A stretch of DNA of 10,974 nt from Acidobacteriota bacterium (GTDB lineage: Bacteria > Acidobacteriota > UBA4820 > DSQY01): positions 1-10,974 of the forward strand of contig JAEMPZ010000208.1 of the NCBI GenBank assembly GCA_022759065.1, in the 5' to 3' direction. The stretch's first letter is position 1. Every line of letters begins with the position of its first letter. This document shows positions 1-5,498 of this stretch, one piece after another. Position numbers and translations under genes: made by a program. Under the pieces are notes generated by a model. It was not told the DNA's origin. It saw nothing but the letters and a program-made list of their open reading frames with translations, and made no database searches.

Positions 1-469
1 CAAACTGGACAAGAGCAGGAACGACCTTTGGAATGTCACCTACCACGACCCGTGCAACGTCGCCAGAGGAATGGGGCTGCTGGAAGAACCTCGCTACGTT
101 TTGAACTCCGTGTGCAACAATTTCCACGAAATGCCGGAGAACACGATCCGCGAGCAGACCTTCTGCTGCGGTTCGGGAGCCGGCCTCGGCACCGACGAAA
201 ACCTCGAAATGAGGATGCGCGGCGGCCTGCCGAGGGGCAACGCCGTCAAGTACGTCAAGGAGAACTACGGCGTCAACCTCTTGACTACCATCTGCGCCAT
301 TGACAAGGCCACGCTTCCCGCCGTCGTTGACTACTGGGTCGGGGGCGTCGAGGTGGGCGGCATCCACGAGCTGGTCGGCAACGCCCTCATCATGAAGGGC
401 GAGAAGGAACGCGCGACCGACCTCAGGGGCACGCCGTTAAAGAAGGAAAAGGAGGGGGCCGATGCGTGA
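1..469 (+). CDS. dsrK: DsrK, C-terminal part (CCG-domain iron-sulfur subunit of DsrMKJOP)
   Basis: Partial gene running in from the left edge; the reading frame is open from base 2 and 155 residues are visible before TGA at 467-469. DsrK is the cytoplasmic, HdrD-like subunit of the DsrMKJOP membrane complex and is thought to exchange electrons with the DsrC disulfide/trisulfide. Visible is the Cys-rich CCG domain: HDPCN (bases 44-58), FCCGSGAG near 161-184, then TICAID near 289-306. The last motif has one Cys where the generic CCG family has CxxC. The N-terminal ferredoxin clusters lie outside the window. Identity is fixed by the following dsrJ, dsrO and dsrP genes in canonical order; the stop overlaps the dsrJ start by 8 bp, implying translational coupling. 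Homology to HdrD or TmcB/HmcF alone would be possible, but the context makes dsrK the clear choice. Confidence 0.93.
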   Translation, partial: KLDKSRNDLWNVTYHDPCNVARGMGLLEEPRYVLNSVCNNFHEMPENTIREQTFCCGSGAGLGTDENLEMRMRGGLPRGNAVKYVKENYGVNLLTTICAIDKATLPAVVDYWVGGVEVGGIHELVGNALIMKGEKERATDLRGTPLKKEKEGADA

Positions 470-857
470 CAAGGGCCTGATATTCGGCGGCCTCGGCATC
501 TTTCTGGTGGCTGTCACATTCCCGGTCTGGTACAACGTGGCCGCCGGGACGACGAACAAGGGGCCGGAGCCAAAGCTGCCCGCGGCAGAAAAGCAGTGCG
601 TGGCGCCTACAGAGACGATGAGAACATCCCACATGGACATGCTCATCACCTGGCGCGACCAGGTTGTAAGGCAAAACCGGCGCGAATACAAGGCTTTTAA
701 CGGCGCCACCTACGAGATGCGCCTCACGGGGACATGCCTCAAGTGCCACGACAACAAGGCGGAGTTCTGCGACCGCTGCCACAACTACGCTGGCGTCCAA
801 CCCTATTGCTGGGAGTGCCACGTTGACCCCGCGCACTTGCAGAGAAGCGGAGGCTGA
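462..857 (+). CDS. dsrJ: DsrJ, triheme periplasmic cytochrome c
   Basis: 131 residues, the usual DsrJ size. DsrJ is the membrane-anchored periplasmic cytochrome of DsrMKJOP and passes electrons between the periplasm and the membrane subunits. An N-terminal hydrophobic segment (about residues 6-26), which looks like an uncleaved anchor, precedes the soluble part. Three CxxCH heme sites are visible: C92-L-K-C95-H96, C103-D-R-C106-H107 and C116-W-E-C119-H120. A non-heme Cys sits at residue 46 in the conserved stretch CVAPTETMRTSHMDML; in DsrJ of Allochromatium vinosum the corresponding Cys is proposed to be a distal ligand of one heme (His/Cys coordination). The ATG overlaps the end of dsrK and follows a strong AAGGAGGGGG ribosome site. 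The stop is 2 bp before dsrO. Confidence 0.95.
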   Translation: MRDKGLIFGGLGIFLVAVTFPVWYNVAAGTTNKGPEPKLPAAEKQCVAPTETMRTSHMDMLITWRDQVVRQNRREYKAFNGATYEMRLTGTCLKCHDNKAEFCDRCHNYAGVQPYCWECHVDPAHLQRSGG

Positions 858-859
858 GC

Positions 860-1621
860 ATGGACAGAAGAAAATTCCTCGGCATCGCCGCTGGCGCCTC
901 GGCGCTGGCAATCGCCGGAAGCGCGCTTCCGAAAGTCATCGGGGGCGGAAGCGAAGGCGGAACCGAGCCCTCTTCGGCGGTCCGGTGGGCGATGGTGATC
1001 GACCCGTCCAAGTGCCTTAAGAAGGACGGCTGCACGGCGTGCATGGATGCGTGCGACAAGATTCACAACATCCCCGACTTCCACGACCCGAAGCACGAGG
1101 TGAAGTGGATTTGGAAGGAGCCCTTCGAGAACGCCTTCCCCGAGCAGGAAAACAAGTTCACTGCCGAGAAGTTCAAGGACAAGCCCTTCATCCTTCTCTG
1201 CAACCACTGCGACAATCCGCCGTGCGTCAGGGTTTGCCCAACGCAGGCCACGTGGAAGCGCGAGGACGGCATAGTTATGATGGACTGGCACCGATGCATA
1301 GGCTGCCGCTACTGCATGGCAGCCTGCCCCTACGGTTCCAGAAGCTTCAATTGGCTTGACCCGCGGACTCACATCGAACGCATGGATCCAGGTTTCCCGA
1401 CTCGCACCAAGGGAGTGGTTGAGAAATGCACGCTCTGCGAGGAGCGCATCGCGCGCGGCGAGAAGCCGGCCTGCGTTGAGGCCTGCCCGGAGAAGGCGAT
1501 GGTCTTCGGGAACCTCTCCGACCCGAAGTCGGAGGCGCGCCAGCTTTTGCAAGAGCGCTACAGCATAAGAAGAAAGCCCGAGCTTGGCACCCAGCCTGAG
1601 GTTTACTATCTGATCGATTAG
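860..1621 (+). CDS. dsrO: DsrO, Tat-exported periplasmic 4x[4Fe-4S] ferredoxin subunit
   Basis: 253 residues. DsrO is the periplasmic iron-sulfur subunit of DsrMKJOP and sits between DsrJ and the membrane protein DsrP. The N-terminus carries a twin-arginine signal: DRRKFLG at residues 2-8, then a hydrophobic Ala-rich stretch to about residue 25. Sixteen cysteines form four ferredoxin-type sets: C52/58/61/65, C114/117/122/126, C146/149/152/156 and C190/193/205/209, the pattern of the DmsB/PsrB/HybA family with one set (C190, C193, C205, C209) spread by an insertion. No C-terminal membrane helix is seen, unlike the paralogue at 7648-8454. It starts 2 bp after dsrJ and is followed 49 bp later by dsrP. 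Confidence 0.95.
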   Translation: MDRRKFLGIAAGASALAIAGSALPKVIGGGSEGGTEPSSAVRWAMVIDPSKCLKKDGCTACMDACDKIHNIPDFHDPKHEVKWIWKEPFENAFPEQENKFTAEKFKDKPFILLCNHCDNPPCVRVCPTQATWKREDGIVMMDWHRCIGCRYCMAACPYGSRSFNWLDPRTHIERMDPGFPTRTKGVVEKCTLCEERIARGEKPACVEACPEKAMVFGNLSDPKSEARQLLQERYSIRRKPELGTQPEVYYLID

Positions 1622-1627
1622 CGAGAA

Positions 1628-1648
1628 GGGAAGGGGAAGCCCCTTCCC
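1628..1648 (+). other. Perfect GC-rich hairpin between dsrO and dsrP
   Basis: Inverted repeat GGGAAGGGG / CCCCTTCCC (1628-1636 and 1640-1648), nine perfectly paired bases with a three-base loop, inside the 49-bp dsrO-dsrP gap. No T-run follows, so it is not a typical intrinsic terminator. It ends 22 bp before the dsrP start codon and 11 bp before its AGGAG ribosome site, so an RNA-stability element or a way to set dsrP expression apart from dsrJO is plausible. Function is inferred only. Confidence 0.6.
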
Positions 1649-1670
1649 GTCGAGGTAATAGGAGCCGACG

Positions 1671-2849
1671 ATGTTCATGTTCGAAAAAGCTGTCGTTGGG
1701 AGCAAGAGGTACTGGGCCTGGGTCTTGAGCCTCTGCGCCGTCATCGGGCTGGGCTTCCTCTGCTACCTGCTTCAATTGAGGGACGGCCTCGGCATCACTG
1801 GCATGAGCCGCGACGTGAGCTGGGGGCTTTACATTGCCCAATTCACCTTCTTCGTCGGCGTGGCGGCCTCCGCGGTGATGGTGGTCCTGCCCTATTACCT
1901 CCACGACTACAAGGCGTTCGGCAAGATCACGATCCTGGGGGAATTTCTGGCCGTCTCCGCCGTCACGATGTGCATGCTCTTCATCTTCGTTGACATGGGC
2001 CAGCCGATGCGCGTCATGAACGTCATGCTGCACCCGACGCCCAACTCGATGATGTTCTGGGACATGGTCTCTCTCTCCGGCTACCTGGTGTTGAACGCGC
2101 TTATATCGCTTATCATGCTGAGCGCCGAGCGAAAGGGAGTCGCGCCGCCGAAGTGGATCAAACCCGTGATTCTTCTTTCGATTCCGTGGGCGGTCTCGAT
2201 TCACACGGTCACGGCCTTCCTTTACAACGGCCTGCCGGGGCGCGCCTTCTGGCTGACCGCGATCCTCGCCCCGCGCTTCCTCGCCTCGGCCTTCGCCGCC
2301 GGCCCGTCGCTGCTCATCCTGCTCGCAATGGTCATCCGCAAGTTGACCTGGTTTAACGCCGGCAAGGAGGCGATCCAGAAACTCGCATTGATAGTCACTT
2401 ACGCGATGATCATAAACGTATTCTTCATCCTGATGGAAGTCTTCACCGCGCTATACAGCGGCATCCCGGAGGACGCGGCCCATTTGAGGTTCCTTTATAC
2501 CGGCCTAGGCGGGCAGGCTCCTCTTGTTCCCTGGATGTGGACATCTTCCGCGTTGGCCTTGATTTCTCTTGTCCTGCTGATCGTCCCGCGCTACCGCCAC
2601 AACGAGAAGATTCTGGCCGTCACTTGCGTGGCCGTGTTCCTCTCGCTTTGGATTGACAAGGGCATCGGCCTCATCATCGGCGGCTTCGTTCCGTCTCCTT
2701 TGGAGAAAGTTACCAGCTACGTGCCGACGCTGCCGGAGATCACGATCATCGCGGCGATATGGGCGCTTGGCGCGCTGATGATCACGGTGTTCTACAAGAT
2801 CGCCCTTTCGGTGCGCGAGAGGCTGCCCGAAAAGGCGATGGCGCACTAA
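1671..2849 (+). CDS. dsrP: DsrP, NrfD-family quinone-interacting membrane subunit
   Basis: 392 residues, strongly hydrophobic with about ten predicted membrane helices (for example around residues 15-35, 53-75, 88-108, 133-152, 165-185, 200-222, 236-260, 290-306, 315-340 and 356-378), the expected build of DsrP. The NrfD/PsrC family binds quinol near the periplasmic side and passes electrons to an iron-sulfur partner, here DsrO. Conserved-looking stretches include DVSWGLYIAQFTFFVG (residues 48-63), the segment MGQPMRV (109-115) and HPTPNSMMFWD (121-131). The ATG at 1671 follows AGGAG with a 6-base spacer; residue 3 is an alternative Met. It is the last gene of the canonical dsrMKJOP order; no terminator is visible in the 51 bp before the next gene. 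Confidence 0.95.
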   Translation: MFMFEKAVVGSKRYWAWVLSLCAVIGLGFLCYLLQLRDGLGITGMSRDVSWGLYIAQFTFFVGVAASAVMVVLPYYLHDYKAFGKITILGEFLAVSAVTMCMLFIFVDMGQPMRVMNVMLHPTPNSMMFWDMVSLSGYLVLNALISLIMLSAERKGVAPPKWIKPVILLSIPWAVSIHTVTAFLYNGLPGRAFWLTAILAPRFLASAFAAGPSLLILLAMVIRKLTWFNAGKEAIQKLALIVTYAMIINVFFILMEVFTALYSGIPEDAAHLRFLYTGLGGQAPLVPWMWTSSALALISLVLLIVPRYRHNEKILAVTCVAVFLSLWIDKGIGLIIGGFVPSPLEKVTSYVPTLPEITIIAAIWALGALMITVFYKIALSVRERLPEKAMAH

Positions 2850-2856
2850 ACACGAA

Positions 2857-2874
2857 ACACTAGACACTAGACAC
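2857..2874 (+). repeat. Short tandem repeat ACACTAG (about 2.6 copies)
   Basis: ACACTAGACACTAGACAC, a period-7 direct repeat in the gap after dsrP, carrying two CTAG tetramers. A related AAACACGA precedes it. It lies just upstream of the ribosome site of the OsmC-family gene. It may be a remnant of a longer intergenic heptamer tract; no function is evident. Confidence 0.55.
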
Positions 2875-2900
2875 CTTCTTTATCGAAAAGAGGGTACGCC

Positions 2901-3317
2901 ATGTCCGTGAACGTCAAATGGGTCGAGAAGAGCGCTTTCGCCGCACGCTCCGAGAGCAACCATTGGATAATGATGGACAGCAGCTACAACGGCGGCGACG
3001 GCGCCGCGCCTTCGCCTATTGAGCTGGTGCTGATGGGGCTCGGAGGCTGCACAGGCATCGAGCTCGTGGCCGTCCTCCAGAAGATGCGGCAGGACGTGAA
3101 GGGCATCGAGATCGAAATCGAAGGCGAGCGGGGGCCTGAGCACCCCAGGGTTTACGTCAAGGTTCGGGCCAAGTACAAGATCACGGGCAAGAACCTCAAC
3201 CCCGACAGGGTCAAGGCCGCCATAGAGCTCTGCGACGAGGAATACTGCTCCATCGGCGCAATGCTCAGAAAGACCGCCGACTATGCGTATGAGATAGAAA
3301 TCATCGAAGCTGCGTGA
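2901..3317 (+). CDS. OsmC/Ohr-family protein
   Basis: 138 residues, the usual size of an OsmC-family subunit. OsmC/Ohr proteins are homodimeric cytoplasmic thiol peroxidases; many paralogues of the YhfA type have unknown substrates. The family layout is visible: an N-terminal strand region, then APSPIELVLMGLGGCTGIE (residues 36-54) with the first reactive-type Cys at 50, a central helix, and the second Cys at 116 in EEYCSIG. An extra Cys lies at 111. The ATG follows AAGAGGG with a spacer of about 8 bases. It sits 51 bp after dsrP in the same direction without a visible terminator and may be co-transcribed; a role in thiol or sulfane-sulfur handling beside Dsr is inference. It is convergent with the sigma-54 activator gene, 38 bp away. 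Confidence 0.85.
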   Translation: MSVNVKWVEKSAFAARSESNHWIMMDSSYNGGDGAAPSPIELVLMGLGGCTGIELVAVLQKMRQDVKGIEIEIEGERGPEHPRVYVKVRAKYKITGKNLNPDRVKAAIELCDEEYCSIGAMLRKTADYAYEIEIIEAA

Positions 3318-3327
3318 TGCAAATATA

Positions 3328-3347
3328 ACCACCAAGGCGCCAAGAAG
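3328..3347. repeat. Degenerate short repeat between convergent genes
   Basis: ACCACCAAGGCGCCAAGAAG, with CCAAG occurring twice at a period of 8, in the 38-bp gap between the convergent OsmC-family gene and the activator gene. It looks like a short remnant of intergenic tandem repetition. No terminator hairpin with a T-run is seen in the gap. Confidence 0.3.
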
Positions 3348-3355
3348 AGAGCGGT

Positions 3356-4747
3356 TTACCAGGGTGAATGCGCCTTTGGCTTCTTTGCCGCCGATTTTTC
3401 AGCTTCGGGACTTTGTCCGAGGCCGTATGAATGCATCTTGCGAAGAAGGGTCGTCCTGTGGATGCCGAGTTCTTTTGCGGCGCGTGTGCGGTTGCCGTCG
3501 TGACGCGCCAGGGCCTCGGAGATTGCCTCCTTCTCGATCTGCGTGAGGCCGCCATTTGAGGTGGCCGCATTTTGGGAAGCCGGGTTGGCCTTGGGCTGAA
3601 GGCGCTCTGGGAGGTGCTGCAAGCCGATCAACGGGCCGTCGCTCAGAATGAAGGCGCGCTCGACGAGGTTTTCAAGCTCCCTGATGTTTCCGGGGAAGTC
3701 GTGGCGGAGCATGGCGGCCATCGCCTCCTCGCTGAATCCCTCTATCGCCTTGCCGGTTGCTTGCCTGAAGCGCTGGACGAAATGGCGCGCGAGAAGCGGC
3801 ACGTCCTCTGAACGGTCGCGCAAGGCCGGCAGCGCGATCACTAAAACGTTGAGCCTGTAGAAGAGGTCCTTCCTGAAAGCGCCCTCGGCCACCTTTGCCT
3901 CGAGGTCGCGGTGGGTGGCGGTGATGACGCGCACGTTGGCGTGGACGGTGGTGTTCGAGCCGAGCGCTTCATACGTTCGTTCCTGGAGAAACCGCAAGAG
4001 CTTTATCTGGACTGCGCCGGGCAGGTCACCGATTTCGTCCAAAAATAGAGTTCCGCCCTCGGCCTGGGCTATGCGGCCTAGGCGGTCCCGTCTCGCGTCG
4101 GTGAAGGCGCCCTTTCGGTAGCCGAAAAGTTCCGATTCCAGAAGCGTCTCTGGAATGGCGGCGCAGTTCACCGCGACGAAAGGCCTACGGCGGCGGGGGC
4201 CGTGGTGGTGAATCGCCTTGGCCAGAAGCTCCTTGCCGCTGCCCGAAGGGCCGGTTATGAGGATTGTGCTGTCGCTTTCGGCGACGAGTGGCAGAATCTT
4301 GAAGATTTCGTGCATTTTGGGGTTTCGGCTTACTATGTCCTCGAACTGGTATTGGCCGTCCAGTTTCCTTTGCAGGTCAACGACGTGGCAGAGGTCCCTG
4401 AAGACCTCCACGCCGCCGAGCAGCTTCCCGCCCTCTGAAACGAGCGGGGAGGTGGAAATGGCTATCGGGATCTGCCGCCCATCCTTGGCGTGAATCCTCA
4501 CCTCGCGGTTTCTGATGTTCTTGCCGCTTGTTATGCTGGATCTCAGCGGGCATTGCGTGTCGCAGAGATCGGAGCGAAACACATGGGAGCACTCTTTTCC
4601 CAGGACATCCTCCTTCTTGTAGCCGGTGATTGCTTCGGCTGCCCGGTTGAAAGATGTTATGTGGCCTGATGGATCAACGGTGAAGACGCCTTCGTCCACT
4701 ACGTCGAGAAGAAGCGGAAAATAGCGGTCATCCAAGACCAGGTTCAT
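3356..4747 (-). CDS. PAS-AAA+-Fis sigma-54-dependent transcriptional activator
   Basis: 463 residues from ATG at 4747, which is preceded by GGAGGG; an in-frame GTG at 4759 lies upstream of that ribosome site and is less likely. N-terminal PAS domain (about residues 7-120) with clustered cysteines C53-x8-C62-x3-C66 and a further C120. The AAA+ domain (about 135-375) has Walker A GPSGSGKE (166-173), the sigma-54 contact loop as GAFTDA (213-218) rather than GAFTGA, and Walker B GGTLFLDEIG (231-240). A Fis-type helix-turn-helix lies at about 404-440 (DGNRTRAAKELGIHRTT). It remodels sigma-54 RNA polymerase after binding upstream sites; there is no REC domain, so the PAS is the likely input. It is divergent from the regulator/redox operon, whose leader holds a good -24/-12 promoter and inverted repeats, making that operon the likely target. 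Specific signal unknown. Confidence 0.93.
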   Translation of the reverse strand: MNLVLDDRYFPLLLDVVDEGVFTVDPSGHITSFNRAAEAITGYKKEDVLGKECSHVFRSDLCDTQCPLRSSITSGKNIRNREVRIHAKDGRQIPIAISTSPLVSEGGKLLGGVEVFRDLCHVVDLQRKLDGQYQFEDIVSRNPKMHEIFKILPLVAESDSTILITGPSGSGKELLAKAIHHHGPRRRRPFVAVNCAAIPETLLESELFGYRKGAFTDARRDRLGRIAQAEGGTLFLDEIGDLPGAVQIKLLRFLQERTYEALGSNTTVHANVRVITATHRDLEAKVAEGAFRKDLFYRLNVLVIALPALRDRSEDVPLLARHFVQRFRQATGKAIEGFSEEAMAAMLRHDFPGNIRELENLVERAFILSDGPLIGLQHLPERLQPKANPASQNAATSNGGLTQIEKEAISEALARHDGNRTRAAKELGIHRTTLLRKMHSYGLGQSPEAEKSAAKKPKAHSPW

Positions 4748-4823
4748 GGAACCCTCCACGCAGGGTTCAGCCTAGACCGAGATGAAGTAAAATGCAACAC
4801 TAGTGGATGAGACCATAGCATTG

Positions 4824-4858
4824 TGCGTCATTTGGCGCAGGGCCCTTTATGCCCCAAA
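4824..4858 (+). promoter_or_regulatory. Candidate activator-binding inverted repeats (UAS)
   Basis: Overlapping inverted repeats: TGCGTCA-TT-TGGCGCA (4824-4839, 6 of 7 paired) and TTTGGCGCA-N10-TGCCCCAAA (4831-4858, 8 of 9 paired). The half-site reads roughly TGCGCCA. The first repeat is centred about 155 bp upstream of the start predicted from the -24/-12 promoter and about 85 bp from the divergent activator start codon, a normal place for the binding site of a Fis-type sigma-54 activator that may also control itself. Binding is inferred. Confidence 0.45.
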
Positions 4859-4930
4859 GGCCAGCGCCAGCGGCCACGGTTTCTTCAATCGCCCTGCAGG
4901 CCATTGCTTTGGGCCGCGCGGCGCCCACCC

Positions 4931-4944
4931 GTAAGCTGGCTTAC
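4931..4944. promoter_or_regulatory. Palindrome just upstream of the -24/-12 promoter
   Basis: GTAAGC-TG-GCTTAC, a perfect 6-bp inverted repeat with a 2-bp centre, ending 14 bp before the promoter. It could be an operator, perhaps for the HTH protein encoded immediately downstream, or an additional activator site. Its sequence differs from the TGCGCCA half-sites, which argues for a different binding protein. Confidence 0.4.
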
Positions 4945-4958
4945 CCTCTTTTAAGCCA

Positions 4959-4975
4959 TTGGCACGGAATTCGCT
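4959..4975 (+). promoter_or_regulatory. Sigma-54 (-24/-12) promoter
   Basis: TTGGCACGGAATTCGCT matches the sigma-54 consensus YTGGCACGrNNNTTGCW at all but one defined position, and has the required GG-N10-GC spacing (GG at 4961-4962, GC at 4973-4974). Predicted start of transcription is near 4986, about 50 bp before the first gene of the rightward operon. A sigma-54 activator gene lies divergently next door, which supports the call. Confidence 0.8.
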
Positions 4976-5034
4976 CAAGCTGTCTTCCGGTGGCGGCTTT
5001 TGCCAAAGAGGCCACAAGCCAAGGGGAGCGGCTA

Positions 5035-5472
5035 TTGTCCAGAAAGCCCATGAGAAAAGACGCCCAGGCCCTCTCCACGGGCCAGGCCGCCCGTTTCTGT
5101 TACGTCACGGCGGAAACAATCCTCAATTGGATTCACGCCGGCTCTCTTTCGGCGCAAAGGACGGCTGGAGGGCAGTTCAGGATATTGCTCGGCGACTTGC
5201 GCCGCTTCATGACAGAGAAAGGCATGGACACGCGGCTTCTTGAGGCCGAGAAGGACATCCGTCCATACTGCTGGGAGTTTCACTGCCAAGTGAGCGACCG
5301 TTACGGCAGCCCAAGCCTGGAGGTCTGCGAAGAGTGCCTGGTGCACCGCTCTGGAACCCTGAACTGCTGGCAACTTCATGGGCTTCTGCCCATCACCAAG
5401 CGGCGGTTCGATTCCTGCGAGCAATGCGACTACTTCATCCGCTACGGGCGGCTCAACGAGAGCGAGGAATAA
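5035..5472 (+). CDS. Small regulator: MerR/excisionase-type HTH plus Cys/Trp-rich domain
   Basis: 145 residues from TTG at 5035, chosen because GGGGAG (5023-5028) sits 6 bases upstream; the in-frame ATG at 5050 (140 residues) is the alternative. An in-frame ATG at 4849 is rejected because it would place the sigma-54 promoter inside the gene. Numbered from 5050, residues about 8-55 form a winged helix-turn-helix of the MerR/excisionase type (LSTGQAARFCYVTAETILNW, then a TAGGQFRI wing). The C-terminal half has C74-WEFH-C79, C93-EE-C96, C106-W and C123-EQ-C126, resembling the Cys/Trp motifs (CWE..C, CxxC) attached to many deltaproteobacterial sensors; metal or iron-sulfur binding is likely but not shown. 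First gene after the sigma-54 promoter, directly upstream of the redox operon; probably a redox- or metal-responsive regulator of it. Confidence 0.8.
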   Translation: MSRKPMRKDAQALSTGQAARFCYVTAETILNWIHAGSLSAQRTAGGQFRILLGDLRRFMTEKGMDTRLLEAEKDIRPYCWEFHCQVSDRYGSPSLEVCEECLVHRSGTLNCWQLHGLLPITKRRFDSCEQCDYFIRYGRLNESEE

Positions 5473-5498
5473 TGCCCATACAAGGGCAGGGAGGAAAC

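Noticed and set aside
1288..1306. Second sigma-54 promoter inside dsrO (TGGCACCGATGC)
   Set aside because: GG and GC are not 10 bases apart, and it lies within a coding region.
1628..1648. Intrinsic terminator after dsrO
   Set aside because: The stem is good but no T-run follows, and dsrP continues the operon 22 bp on.
803..1744. 313-codon open frame on the minus strand opposite dsrO
   Set aside because: It crosses dsrJ, dsrO and dsrP and has no recognisable domain; shadow frame.
4766..4799. Sigma-70 promoter for the activator gene on the minus strand (TTGCAT, 17 bp, TAGGCT)
   Set aside because: Only three of six matches in each box; too weak to report as a feature.
4849..5034. Longer start (ATG at 4849) for the HTH regulator
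   Set aside because: It would put the sigma-54 promoter and the palindrome inside the coding region, lacks a ribosome site, and the extra 60-odd residues show no domain; the HTH begins shortly after 5050.
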